A stretch of 64,000 bases of DNA from DATBAX01 sp963723765 (lineage in GTDB: Bacteria; Acidobacteriota; Terriglobia; Terriglobales; Acidobacteriaceae): assembly GCA_963723765.1 (NCBI GenBank), contig CAVRSD010000003.1, forward strand, positions 930,001 to 994,000. Direction: 5' to 3'. The first letter of the stretch is position 1. Every line of letters begins with the position of its first letter. Below the pieces are notes generated by a model. That model made no database searches. It was not told the origin of the DNA and saw nothing but the letters and a program-made list of their open reading frames with translations. The translations under genes and the position numbers were made by a program. Shown here piece by piece: positions 44,561 through 53,932 of this stretch.

Positions 44561-45927
44561 GCCCGTGTGGGACGGACACTCCTGTCCGTCGCCTTTGACC
44601 TTAGCCTTTGATCTGTCTAAACAGCCTTCTCAATAAATCAGCTTTGGGTGGAGCAGCGCTTCCCAGCGCTGCGTTAAGGATTTCCAAAATCAGCCCGCGC
44701 TTTTAGCGCCTGAGGTCGCACGGACAGGTTTTCTGGCAGTCCGCTAAACCCCGTACAGAAAGGCCTGCCTTTGATCGCAGCGCTAGGAAGCGCTGCGCCA
44801 CCCCAAATCATTGGAGCTCATGCCCGTGTGGGACGGACACTCCTGTCCGTCGCCTTTGACCTTGCTTGATCTGAGGACCAAGATCCCAGAGGTTAAGCTT
44901 GCAGAATTCCGCGTCTCGCAAAATCCGCGAGACACGGGGCACCCGGCTTTAAATACCCTTGTCATCCTGAGGCAGCGGAGTCCCTGGCGAAGCCGGGGAC
45001 TCCCAACGAAGGATCTCTGCATTGAAGCTTTTGGGTGACACAGTCGCTTCAGCGCTTGCGATCCCAGCATGCAGCGCCGTGGAAGAGCGGCGCTTAAGCG
45101 CCGCGTAAATCGTCCACCGTCAACGCGGGCCTGGAAGGCCCGCTCTTCCACGGTGGCCGATGGTTCGTATCAGGGCATCGCTTTAGCGATGCCGTAGAGA
45201 CGCGCTGCACGATTTACGGCACGGCTGAAAGCCGTGCCCTGATACGGACCCTACCAACCAGCAATCCATGCCCGTGTGGGACGGACACTCCTGTCCGTCG
45301 CCTTTGACCTTGATTTGACCTGAGGATCAAGATCCCAGAGGTTGAGATTTGTGGAATCCCGCGTCTCGCAAAATCCGCGAGACACGGGGCACCCGGCTTT
45401 AAATACCCTTGTCATCCTGAGGCAGCGGAGTCCCTGGCGAAGCCGGGGACTCCCAACGAAGGATCTCTGCATTGAAGCTTTTGGGTGACACAGTCGCTTC
45501 AGCGCTTGCGATCCCAGCATGCAGCGCCGTGGAAGAGCGGGCCTTCCACGGTGGCCGATGGGCTCGAGGTGGTTCGTATCAGGGCATCGCTTGAGCGATG
45601 CCGTAAAAGACGCGCTGCACGATTCACGGCACGGCTGAAAGCCGCGCCCTGATACGGGCCCTACCAACCAGCAATCCATGCCCGTGTGGGACGGACACTC
45701 CTGTCCGTCGCCTTTGACCTTGATTTGACCTGAGGATCAAGATCCCAGAGGTTGAGCTTTGTGGAATCCCGCGTCTCGCAAAATCGGCGAGACACGGGGC
45801 ACCCGGCCTACAGTCTGGGTTCCGCGCAAGAATTACTTCGGTTACCTGCGCTCTGCATACCAAAAGGAAGAGAATCCTCAAGAAGGCATGGAGTGTTTCG
45901 AAACTTAGCGCGAGATGGATTTTGGGT
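44561..45927. repeat. Repeat-dense non-coding region with tandem units of about 0.4 kb
   Basis: No gene is supported in these 1.37 kb. Two large direct repeats (44823-45270 and 45271-45680) and a third partial one (45681 to about 45810) each begin with CCCGTGTGGGACGGACACTC. Each full unit holds the GGACGGACA hairpin, GCGTCTCGCAAAATCCGCGA, a copy of the TTGTCATCCTGAG repeat (44963 and 45411), and hairpins such as GGCATCGC/GCGATGCC and CACGGCT/AGCCGTG. The second unit lacks about 45 bases at the GGAAGAGCGG position. A separate block at 44638-44810 is also hairpin-rich (CAGCGCTTCC/GGAAGCGCTG). Short open frames here merely translate the repeats. Confidence 0.85.
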
Positions 45928-46353
45928 ATGGGTAAGACTCTAGCTGAAAAGTGGGTACAAATATTTCGAATCGACGGTGGGCCGTGGCCGGAAGATGGGC
46001 ATTGGCCCGAACGATGGTACGCCATCGAACGGGAAATGAAATGTTCTGGCGATGTTGCCAGCGCTGGCGGCGGAGGATACGAGAGTGAAGAGAACGAGGG
46101 CAGCGAGCTCGGGACGCCCTACGTTTTCAATGATAATTCTGGATTCTTGTTGTCTGGCGGAGATGATAAAGGCTTTCCAGCAATTCGAGTCTTCTCAGAA
46201 GCAGAGATTTCTAATCTCCAAGTAGTCTGGGACCATGCCAAATACCTCGTCATCGACGCACCTAAAGAAATCAAGTGGCTTGAGAAACACGTTGCGCAAG
46301 CCGAAGAGTCGCCAAACCGACCGTGGAAAACCACTCGAGTACCGGACAAGTAG
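45928..46353 (+). CDS. Hypothetical protein, unknown
   Basis: 141 residues from ATG 45928 (a TTG two codons earlier is also in frame; ribosome-binding site weak). It is soluble and acidic, with Trp-rich start WVQIFRIDGGPWPEDGHWPE, a Gly/Glu-rich middle, and FLLSGGDDKGFPAIRVFSEA followed by WLEKHVAQAEESPNRPWKT. No family recognised. First of three small genes placed between the repeat region and glgB. The low similarity to anything familiar suggests accessory DNA. Confidence 0.55.
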   Translation: MGKTLAEKWVQIFRIDGGPWPEDGHWPERWYAIEREMKCSGDVASAGGGGYESEENEGSELGTPYVFNDNSGFLLSGGDDKGFPAIRVFSEAEISNLQVVWDHAKYLVIDAPKEIKWLEKHVAQAEESPNRPWKTTRVPDK

Positions 46354-46438
46354 ACTTTAAAATGCAGGACACGAGATAAAACGAGTTGCAACCAAGTTGT
46401 GTTACTCAAGGAAATGGCTTGTTCAAGAGATTTTCCCT

Positions 46439-46789
46439 ATGAAGAAAGCATCACTTGTCGGTTTGTGCGTTGTTTTGACGACAGCGGTAGCTTGGGCTCG
46501 ACTCAAACCATACAGCACAAAGTCTGTGACTGTCGTCGGCACCACAGTGAACAGCAAGAACGTCCGGACCATAACGACGTGGGGAGTGGGCTCCATTGAC
46601 GGACTGACGCTCACCTTCTCCTGCAACGATAATAAAGCTCATTGCTTCGCACCAGAGATAGGAAAGACATTCTTACTTGTGACTCCACCTGCCACATCCG
46701 CCTGTGACAACTACCTTCTAGGAGGCCAAAGCGAAGACGATCTTTGGCTCGATGTATGCCTAAAGGACGTGCGTGTAAAAGAACGATGA
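46439..46789 (+). CDS. Small secreted protein, unknown
   Basis: 116 residues from ATG 46439 with AAGAGA upstream. The signal peptide is MKKASLVGLCVVLTTAVAWA. The mature part has four cysteines (FSCNDNKAHCFAP, SACDNYLLGG, LDVCLKD) that could form two disulfides, and beta-type segments (VTVVGTTVNSKNVRTITTW). No family recognised. Confidence 0.6.
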   Translation: MKKASLVGLCVVLTTAVAWARLKPYSTKSVTVVGTTVNSKNVRTITTWGVGSIDGLTLTFSCNDNKAHCFAPEIGKTFLLVTPPATSACDNYLLGGQSEDDLWLDVCLKDVRVKER

Positions 46790-46851
46790 CCAGTAATTTT
46801 CTAATCTACTGAAAAAGCTCCTTAGTCATCCCGATGCGGAGGCAACGTGAC

Positions 46852-47010
46852 ATGCAAAACATAACTTTAGCCACAAATTTCTTAGTTGAGCTTGAAGACG
46901 GTGTAAAGATACTCCGAAGAGTTTCTCCGCCTGACCAAGAACGGATAGATCGGTTAGCCCGACTTATAGTGGAAGTGCGAGTATATATTGCGCAACAGAA
47001 ACAGCCCTAG
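46852..47010 (+). CDS. Very small protein with strong ribosome-binding site, unknown
   Basis: 52 residues from ATG 46852. GGAGG lies 9 bases upstream. The product (MQNITLATNFLVELEDGVKI ... LARLIVEVRVYIAQQKQP) is amphipathic and partly helical, with no signal peptide. It is the third small gene in the run before glgB. Coding status rests on the ribosome-binding site and composition only. Confidence 0.45.
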   Translation: MQNITLATNFLVELEDGVKILRRVSPPDQERIDRLARLIVEVRVYIAQQKQP

Positions 47011-47062
47011 CATCTCCCCCTCCCACTTCCGGTACACTTAGGCGTTAACTAACCGCGTCCCC

Positions 47063-48995
47063 ATGGCCATCACCAAACCGCCAGAAACCTTGACTCCCGC
47101 GAACCCCAGCCTGCTCACCGATCAGGACCTCTATCTCTTCAACGAAGGCCGCCACTACCGCGTGTACGACAAGCTGGGAGCCCACCTGACCACCGTCAAC
47201 GGCCAGGCTGGGACGGCCTTCAGCGTGTGGGCGCCGAATGCGCGCAAGGTTTCGGTGACCGGCAGCTTCAATAACTGGAATCCCGATTCGCATCAGTTGC
47301 AGCCGCGCGGCAGCTCGGGCATTTGGGAAGGCTTCATCGCCGGCGCCGGCAAAGGGACGCTCTACAAGTTCCACATCGTTTCCCGCGATCGCGGTCACGT
47401 CGGCGAAAAAGCCGATCCGTTCGGAATCTGGCATGAGATCTCGCCGCGCACCGCGTCGGTGGTGTGGGACCTCGATTATCAGTGGGGCGATGCAGGAGTG
47501 GATGAAAACGCAGGCCAGCCGGCAATCTCTCTCTGCGCCGATTTCTATTTATGAAGTGCATCTCGGCTCATGGATGCGCGTCCCGGAAGAGGGCAACCGT
47601 TCGCTCACTTATCGCGAGATGGCGCCGCGTCTGGCCGAATATTGCGAGCGCATGGCGTTCACTCATGTGGAATTGTTGCCGGTGATGGAGCATCCGTTTT
47701 ACGGGTCGTGGGGATACCAGACCACGGGCTACTTCGCGCCCACGTCGCGCTACGGCACGCCGCAGGACTTCATGTATCTGATGGACTATCTGCATCAGCA
47801 CAACATTGGCGTGATTCTCGACTGGGTGCCGTCGCACTTTCCCGAAGACGCGCATGGCCTCGCGTTTTTCGACGGCACGCATTTGTTCGAGCACGCCGAT
47901 CCTCGCTCGGGATTCCATCCTGACTGGAAGACTTACATTTTTAATTACGGCCGCAATGAAGTGCGCAGCTTTCTGCTTTCGAGCGCCATGTTCTGGCTGG
48001 AGAAATATCATGCCGACGGATTGCGCGTGGATGCCGTCGCGTCCATGCTCTATCTCGATTACTCGCGCAAGGCCGGCGAATGGATTCCCAATAAATTTGG
48101 CGGCCGCGAGAACTTAGAAGCCATCAACTTTTTGCGCCAGATGAATGAGGTGGCGTATCAGGACCATCCCGGCATTCAGACCATTGCCGAGGAATCGACG
48201 GCGTGGCCCATGGTGTCGCGGCCAATCTACGTCGGCGGCCTGGGCTTTGGCATGAAATGGGACATGGGCTGGATGCACGACACGCTCAAGTATTTTTCCG
48301 AAGATCCCATCCATCGCCGCTACCATCACAACCTGCTTACTTTTCGCATGCTGTACGGATTCACCGAAAATTTCGTGCTGCCGCTGTCGCATGATGAAGT
48401 CGTCCACGGCAAGGGTTCGCTCATCGGCAAAATGCCCGGCGACGAATGGCAAAAGTTCGCCAACCTGCGCGCGCTTTTCGGATACATGTATGCCCAGCCC
48501 GGCAAAAAAATGCTTTTCATGGGCGACGAGTTCGGCCAGGTCCGCGAATGGGGACACGACACCAGCCTGGAATGGCACGTCTTACACTTCCCTCTGCATC
48601 ACGGAATACAGAGCTGGGTGGAGCAGTTGAATCGTCTCTATCGCAGCCAGCCTGCCATGCATGAACTGGATACCGATCCCGCCGGATTCGAATGGGTGGA
48701 CTGCAACGACAATGCGGCAAGCATCGTTTCGTTGCTGCGCAAAGGGAAATCGACGAAGGATACCGTGCTGATCGTATGCAACTTCACTCCGGTACCGCGG
48801 CATGGTTATCGCGTAGGAGTTCCGTCCGGCGGATTCTGGCGAGAGCTCTTGAACAGCGACGCCACAGAATACGGTGGCAGCGGGATTGGCAATCTTGGCG
48901 GCAAAGAAGCTGAAGCGATCGCAGCCCATGGACGCCCGAACTCGATAAGCCTAACCTTGCCGCCGCTGGCGGTTGTGTTCTTGAAAGCCGAATAG
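47063..48995 (+). CDS. glgB: 1,4-alpha-glucan branching enzyme, frameshifted near codon 147
   Basis: Introduces alpha-1,6 branches into glycogen (GH13). The first frame, ATG 47063 to 47554, has the CBM48-type domain (TAFSVWAPNARKVSVTGSFN). The second frame carries the rest to 48995: ISIYEVHLGSWMRVPEEGNR, the nucleophile region DGLRVDAVASMLY, acid/base in TIAEESTAWP, and LSHDEVVHGKGSL. One extra G near 47501 (GGAGTGGATG, where GWMKTQASRQ is expected) separates them. The corrected length is about 644 residues, as in the short GlgB class. The catalytic domain is intact, so sequence error is likely. Confidence 0.92.
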
Positions 48996-49323
48996 TCGGC
49001 ACCTTTGCCGACCATTCGGCGCTTCAGATGAATGTCACTTCACGCGCCCGACCCATGTACGGGCCCGGAAGACATTCATCCGGGGGAGGATACACCCGGG
49101 TTCGGTCCCTCTCGCGTGAGGGGGCCCAGCGAGAAGTATTGGTTTTCTATTGGCACGTATCGTGCCAAACCGTACTGAGTTGCACTTGGCGTTGGCAATT
49201 AGCATTTAGCCCCGATCAGCCGCGATATAGTTCATGGGCCAAGTGCCAATGGCTAAATGCTAAGTGCTCTCTTCCTGCGGCAATTGCCCACCCTACTCCC
49301 CGTCATTTAAAGTAACTCCACCC
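48996..49323. repeat. Hairpin-rich intergenic region between glgB and mazG
   Basis: There is no gene in these 328 bases. The inverted repeats are GTCGGCACCTTTGCCGAC just after the glgB stop, GATGAATGTC/GACATTCATC (49027-49036, 49071-49080) enclosing GCCCG/CGGGC, TTGGCACG-TAT-CGTGCCAA (49150-49168), and TTAGCATTTAGCC/GGCTAAATGCTAA (49199-49211, 49251-49263). The first could help terminate glgB, although no T-run follows. Confidence 0.65.
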
Positions 49324-50223
49324 ATGCCCACCACCGGAGAGCGTTTTGAGCGCGCCGTATCTATCATGTCCCGCCTGCGGGGTCCGGGAGGCTGTCCCTG
49401 GGATCGCGAACAAACCTTTGATTCCATAAAGCCTTACACCATCGAGGAAACTTACGAAGTCCTCGAAGCAATCGACAATCGCGACTGGGAGGAATTGCCC
49501 GGCGAACTGGGCGATCTGCTGCTACAAGTTCTTTTTTACGCGCAGATGGCCAAAGATCAGGGCACTTTCTCTATCGACGATGTGCTCGACCGCCTCTCGA
49601 ATAAGCTGGTCGACCGGCATCCTCACGTGTTTGGTGATGTGAAAGCCGAAACGGCAACGGAGGTCGTGCGAAACTGGGAAGCCCTAAAACGGGAAGAAAA
49701 GCAAAAACGGGAGATCACAAACGGGAATGTTAAATCCGGGAATAAGCCGGAATCCATTTTGGCAGGAGTTTCCTCGGCCATGCCCGCCCTCCCCGAAGCT
49801 CACAAGCTAAGTTCAAAAGCCGCCAGCGTCGGATTCGACTGGCCGAATGTAGAAGGCCTATTCGACAAGCTTCAAGAAGAAGCTCAAGAATTACGAGAGG
49901 AACTCAAACACTTCCCTGCTCCCGGCCCACAACCGCGCGGCAAAGGCATGGCGGGCTCAGGAAACCCGCAAATATCTGAAGAATTACGCAAGCGTCTGGA
50001 AGAAGAAGTCGGTGACTTGTTTTTCGTTCTGGTAAACATCGCGCGCTATCTTTCTCTCGATTCTGAGTCGGCACTCAAGAAAACTAATCGCAAATTCAAG
50101 CGCCGCTTTCAATGGATGGAGGAGCAACTCCACGCATCTGGCCGCGATTTGCAAACGGTTACGACCGACGAATTGGAATCACTCTGGCAAAAGGCCAAAC
50201 AACAGGAACGAGCCGGCCAGTGA
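49324..50223 (+). CDS. mazG: Nucleoside triphosphate pyrophosphohydrolase MazG
   Basis: All-alpha NTP pyrophosphatase that clears non-canonical or excess nucleotides; 299 residues from ATG 49324. The first MazG repeat has the metal-binding ExxE...ExxD pattern in YTIEETYEVLEAIDNRDWEE and ELGDLLLQVLFYAQM. The second, weaker repeat has LQEEAQELREEL and LEEEVGDLFFVLVNIARYL. Its stop overlaps the GTG start of the GNAT gene, so the two are translationally coupled. Confidence 0.93.
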   Translation: MPTTGERFERAVSIMSRLRGPGGCPWDREQTFDSIKPYTIEETYEVLEAIDNRDWEELPGELGDLLLQVLFYAQMAKDQGTFSIDDVLDRLSNKLVDRHPHVFGDVKAETATEVVRNWEALKREEKQKREITNGNVKSGNKPESILAGVSSAMPALPEAHKLSSKAASVGFDWPNVEGLFDKLQEEAQELREELKHFPAPGPQPRGKGMAGSGNPQISEELRKRLEEEVGDLFFVLVNIARYLSLDSESALKKTNRKFKRRFQWMEEQLHASGRDLQTVTTDELESLWQKAKQQERAGQ

Positions 50224-50978
50224 CGGATTCAGTAGTAATCCGCAATTGCCAGGGCCTCAACGAACTGCGTGCCTGTGTGACTTTGCAAAAAGAAGTTTGG
50301 GGTTTCAGCGACGCCGAGCTCGTACCCCTGCGTATGTTCGTGGTGGCGGAAAAAATCGGAGGCCAGATCATCGGTGCGTTTGAAGGCAACGAACTGGCGG
50401 GTTTCACGCTGGCCGTCCCAGGATTCCGCAACGGACATTCCTATTTGCATTCCCACATGCTGGCGGTACGCAAGAAAAGCCGCAATGCCGGCCTGGGCCG
50501 ACGCATTAAACTCTTTCAACGCGAAGATGCGCTGGCTCGCGGCTTCGAACTCATCGAATGGACATTCGATCCGCTCGAGATCAAGAACGCTTATCTGAAT
50601 ATTGAAAAGCTGGGCGCCATCGCCCGCCGCTACACCGTGAATCAATACGGCATCACGTCTTCCCCTTTGCAGGCGGGATTACCTACGGACCGACTCGTGG
50701 CGGAGTGGTGGTTGAAGTCGAAGCGAGTAGAAAATCTGTTGAACAACGGAATCAGGCCGTCGTTTCAGACGGTGAAAACAATTACCGTTCCAGCTCAAAT
50801 TTACGAATGGAAAGCATCTCCGGGCACGAAAGAACAAGCCAAAGAAGTGCAGGATTGCAACCGCGAAGATTTCCTACACGCCATTGCTGACGGGTTGGCG
50901 GTCCTCGGTTATGAGCGCGACGCCAGAGGGAATGGAAAATTTCTACTGGGCCGATGGGACGAGGATTTGACTTACTAA
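50220..50978 (+). CDS. GNAT-family N-acyltransferase, probable amino-acid N-succinyltransferase
   Basis: 252 residues from GTG 50220 (VTDSVVIRNCQGL). The GNAT acyl-CoA region is around HMLAVRKKSRNAGLGRRIKL, followed by FELIEWTFDPLEIKNAYLNI, the block shared with the paralogue at 10635-11522. It overlaps mazG by four bases and lies 60 bases before a MenC-like racemase gene. In Geobacillus kaustophilus a GNAT succinyltransferase and an N-succinylamino-acid racemase act together, with a desuccinylase, to turn D- into L-amino acids (established for that organism). Here this role is inferred from the pairing; no desuccinylase gene is adjacent. Confidence 0.8.
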   Translation: MTDSVVIRNCQGLNELRACVTLQKEVWGFSDAELVPLRMFVVAEKIGGQIIGAFEGNELAGFTLAVPGFRNGHSYLHSHMLAVRKKSRNAGLGRRIKLFQREDALARGFELIEWTFDPLEIKNAYLNIEKLGAIARRYTVNQYGITSSPLQAGLPTDRLVAEWWLKSKRVENLLNNGIRPSFQTVKTITVPAQIYEWKASPGTKEQAKEVQDCNREDFLHAIADGLAVLGYERDARGNGKFLLGRWDEDLTY

Positions 50979-51038
50979 GGTCAGAGCGAATCCCTGCTCC
51001 TTGGCTTCTGCTGCTATCTTTGTACTGATCTGATACCC

Positions 51039-52151
51039 ATGAAAATTGAAGCCATCACACTCCGCGAAATTCAAATGCCGCTCGTCAATTTTTTTGAGAC
51101 GAGTTTCGGACGCATCTACAGCCGCCGGATTCTGCTCGTCCACGTGCAATGCGACGGGATCGCGGGCTGGGGCGAGTGCGTCGCCGGCGAAGATCCTTTT
51201 TACAGCAGCGAATGGATTGACAGCGCATGGCCCACCATCAAGCACTATCTGGCTCCCGTTCTGCTGGGAAAGACAGTCGATTCCGCAAGAGACTGTGCCG
51301 CACTCATGGCTAAGGTCCGCGGACATCGCATGGCCAAAGCCGCATTGGAAAATGCCCTCTGGGACGTCGAGGCAAAACAAAAGCAACAACCACTTTGGAA
51401 ACTGCTGGGAGGCAAGCAACGCGAAATCTCCTGTGGCGTCTCCATCGGCATTCAGGATTCGATCGAGCAGTTGCTAGAAAAGATCGAAACTGAACTCGCC
51501 GCCGGGTATCGCCGCATCAAGATCAAAGTCAAACCGGGGTGGGATATTAACGTTCTGGAGCGCATTCGTTCGCGCTGGTCGGAGATTGTGTTAAGTTGTG
51601 ACGCCAACTCCGCCTACACCCTCGACGAAGTCGAACACCTGCGCAAGTTCGATCAATTCAATCTGCTCATGATCGAGCAGCCGTTGTGGAACGACGACAT
51701 CTATTATCACGCCAGACTGCAACGCGAATTACGCACCGCCATCTGCCTGGATGAATCCATCCAAAACGTCCGCGATGCCGCGCAGGCCGTCGAAACCGGC
51801 GCCTGCCGCATTCTCAACATCAAAGTCGGACGCGTCGGCGGCTTCAGCGAAGCGAAAAAAGTCCACGACGTCTGTCTGGCGAATAAAGTTCCGGTATGGT
51901 GCGGCGGCATGCTCGAATCCGGCATTGGCCGGGCACACAATATCGCTCTGTCGACTCTGGAGAATTTTCGTTTGCCCGGAGATGTGTCGGCGTCGAAACG
52001 CTACTGGAAAGAAGACATCATCGAGCCTGAGGTCGAAGTCACCCCTGAGGGAACCATCTTGATCGGCGATGAGCCTGGAACTGGATACCGGGTCTTAGAA
52101 GACAGGATCGAGAAGCTGACAGTGCGTCAGGAAACCATCCGGGCGGAATAA
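51039..52151 (+). CDS. menC: Enolase-superfamily o-succinylbenzoate synthase / N-succinylamino-acid racemase
   Basis: 370 residues from ATG 51039. Capping domain 1-125, barrel 126-340. Catalytic residues of the MLE subgroup are present: the KxK pair Lys161/Lys163 in RIKIKVKPGWD, metal ligands Asp188 (SCDANSAYTL), Glu213 (MIEQPLW) and Asp238 (LDESI), and Lys262 (NIKVGRVGG). Proteins of this sort make o-succinylbenzoate in menaquinone synthesis, racemise N-succinylamino acids, or do both. No other men genes are near, while a GNAT acyltransferase gene lies just upstream, which favours the racemase role. The symbol is provisional. Confidence 0.85.
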   Translation: MKIEAITLREIQMPLVNFFETSFGRIYSRRILLVHVQCDGIAGWGECVAGEDPFYSSEWIDSAWPTIKHYLAPVLLGKTVDSARDCAALMAKVRGHRMAKAALENALWDVEAKQKQQPLWKLLGGKQREISCGVSIGIQDSIEQLLEKIETELAAGYRRIKIKVKPGWDINVLERIRSRWSEIVLSCDANSAYTLDEVEHLRKFDQFNLLMIEQPLWNDDIYYHARLQRELRTAICLDESIQNVRDAAQAVETGACRILNIKVGRVGGFSEAKKVHDVCLANKVPVWCGGMLESGIGRAHNIALSTLENFRLPGDVSASKRYWKEDIIEPEVEVTPEGTILIGDEPGTGYRVLEDRIEKLTVRQETIRAE

Positions 52152-52217
52152 AATGCCGAGTAGGTCTTATCCGAGTTCTCGGCGATCTCTGCGGTTAAAA
52201 GCTCTTGCGGTTGGTAA

Positions 52218-53117
52218 CTAACGGCTCTTCTCGCCTTCCTTTTCCGACTGATTCGTTGCCAGGACAGCTTCGTGCTTCTTCAGCATCTCTACCCCTTCGG
52301 CAAAGGAAAGATTAGACGGAGCCGGGCGGAAATCACTATAAGTCTTGGTCGATTTGAACACCAGAGACTTGAACAGAAGTATCTTGCCGGTAAGATCCAG
52401 TCCCATGCGCGTGACTTCCCAATTGCCGCCGCCCATGTCGGCCTGGTCCACCATGAAATGTCCACCCTGATTTAAATGCCCCAGAATGCCCCAGCCAAAC
52501 CCAACCTCGCTGGTCAGTATGCCGTCAATCCGCGCCACCCGTTCCTGTCTTGCATCGATCAACATCGTGCCTTGCATCCCGGTCAGGACTTGTTCCACGC
52601 GGGATGGCGGATCGTACTTGGGATTGGGACGGAACTTCAGGCGGGTCAGTTGTGCAGCTTGCCCGCCCAGTAACGGATTGCCCGTTTCCGTTCCATCAAA
52701 CTCATAGAGAAAAGCATCGGGCAGGGCTTTGACGATGCGAGTGATCCGGTCTTTCGTCTCGGCCTCTTTGGCCTTCTTCTTCTCAAGTTCTGACCGGTCT
52801 CGCACCAAATTATCCAGACGGCCGATTTCTGCCTGGCGTTGTTGCGCATTCAGAGGGTGATCGTTGTTGGCGATCAGCATCCCCGCCATGGCCTCGCGTG
52901 TTTCCACCATGAGCTCTACTTGCGAGCCAGCCGGCGATTCCCTGCGCTCCCGAAAGGAAAATTTGGAGCTGTTGTTGTTGGCTTTGATCTCGTTCTGCAC
53001 CGTCCGCCGAACCAGTGCCGCCGCGGCTTCCGGCGATTGCTGGGCATGAATCGCTGCCGGATTCGCCAGCAGAAATGCCACCAGCAGCGTTGTTACGACA
53101 TCCCACCGAAGCCGCAT
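52218..53117 (-). CDS. Secreted hypothetical protein (LolA-like size), unknown
   Basis: 299 residues with a signal peptide (VVTTLLVAFLLANPAAIHA before QQS). The mature part begins with a helical, charged region (residues 25-130, including a likely coiled coil RSELEKKKAKEAETKDRITR). A beta-rich half follows (RLKFRPNPKYDPPSRVEQVL, GTMLIDARQERVARIDGIL, WEVTRMGLDLTGKILLFKSL). That half resembles periplasmic lipid- or polymer-handling proteins in outline only. Probably a lineage-specific periplasmic protein. Confidence 0.65.
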   Translation of the reverse strand: MRLRWDVVTTLLVAFLLANPAAIHAQQSPEAAAALVRRTVQNEIKANNNSSKFSFRERRESPAGSQVELMVETREAMAGMLIANNDHPLNAQQRQAEIGRLDNLVRDRSELEKKKAKEAETKDRITRIVKALPDAFLYEFDGTETGNPLLGGQAAQLTRLKFRPNPKYDPPSRVEQVLTGMQGTMLIDARQERVARIDGILTSEVGFGWGILGHLNQGGHFMVDQADMGGGNWEVTRMGLDLTGKILLFKSLVFKSTKTYSDFRPAPSNLSFAEGVEMLKKHEAVLATNQSEKEGEKSR

Positions 53118-53440
53118 AGAGTTAGACCTGCCTGGTTAGACGAGCCCTCAGTTCACACCGTTGTATCCATTCTCCGGATTCCCAGATATACCGTACCAAA
53201 ATGAGCAGTCCACAAAAACTATAAGAAAGAATTTATCTGCACATTAGGTCATGCGAGATTGTCATCACCACAGCCGTAGGATATAGTCATCACAACCCAG
53301 CACAAGACTGTTTTGCAAGTTTTTACTGGATGTTTCTGCTCCGGTTTACTGCTTTGGCCACCCGGCGCGTAACCAGGTAATTTGGAATCTGATGTTTTCA
53401 ATTGCATCCCGCAGTTCACTAGCCCAAGGAGGCCGAAATT
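53118..53440. other. Intergenic region before the bactofilin gene
   Basis: 323 bases between divergent genes. I see no gene, repeat or clear terminator. It ends with AAGGAGG 8 bases before the bactofilin ATG. Confidence 0.5.
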
Positions 53441-53797
53441 ATGGAGACGCCGAAGTCCACGGAAGTGGCAAACATTGGCAAATCTGTCATCATTAAGGGG
53501 GAACTCTCCGGCAGCGAAGACCTTTATGTCGATGGACAAGTGGAAGGCACCATTGAACTGGCGGGCAATAGTTTGACAGTCGGTCCCCATGGGCAGGTCC
53601 GGGCTAGTGTGAATGCCAAAAGCGTGGTCGTGCAGGGCAAACTGGAAGGCAGTATTCGTGCCAGCGACCGTACCGAATTGAGGAAGTCCGCGGTGATCAC
53701 CGGCGACATCGCCACGCAGCGAATTTCCATCGAAGACGGCGCTTATTTCAAGGGCAAAGTGGATATTCAAAAAGACGGGGCGGCGGCTAAGTCCTAG
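53441..53797 (+). CDS. Bactofilin (polymer-forming cytoskeletal protein)
   Basis: 118 residues. Bactofilins polymerise without nucleotide into filaments that organise cell-wall synthesis, stalks or polarity. The right-handed beta-helix core shows repeated short strands separated by glycines: IIKGELSGSEDLYVDGQVEG, LTVGPHGQVRASVNAKSVVV, SAVITGDIATQRISIEDGAY and FKGKVDI. Both tails are short and charged. There is a strong ribosome-binding site. A methyltransferase gene follows on the same strand after 135 bases. Confidence 0.92.
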   Translation: METPKSTEVANIGKSVIIKGELSGSEDLYVDGQVEGTIELAGNSLTVGPHGQVRASVNAKSVVVQGKLEGSIRASDRTELRKSAVITGDIATQRISIEDGAYFKGKVDIQKDGAAAKS

Positions 53798-53932
53798 TAA
53801 TAACAGTCCTGAATTGGGCTGATAACCGAATTGGAAGCCCGAGGGAAACTCCGGTAACCTGGCGCATGAGGTTTTGCAGGCTAAGGGTTACCGACTGCGT
53901 TATATTTTAAGATCTGGTAGTCAGGAAGTTCA

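Noticed and set aside
44783..45679. Two minus-strand frames with shared sequence (RRCMLGSQALKRLCHPKASM)
   Set aside because: They translate the tandem repeat units; similarity comes from the DNA repeat, and there is no ribosome-binding site or codon signal.
44823..45810. CRISPR array
   Set aside because: The repeated units are over 400 bases with no short regular repeat-spacer pattern and no cas genes.
49081..49130. Possible tRNA-like GGGTTCGGTCC arm
   Set aside because: Only a T-arm-like word is present; no acceptor, D-arm or anticodon stem can be drawn around it.
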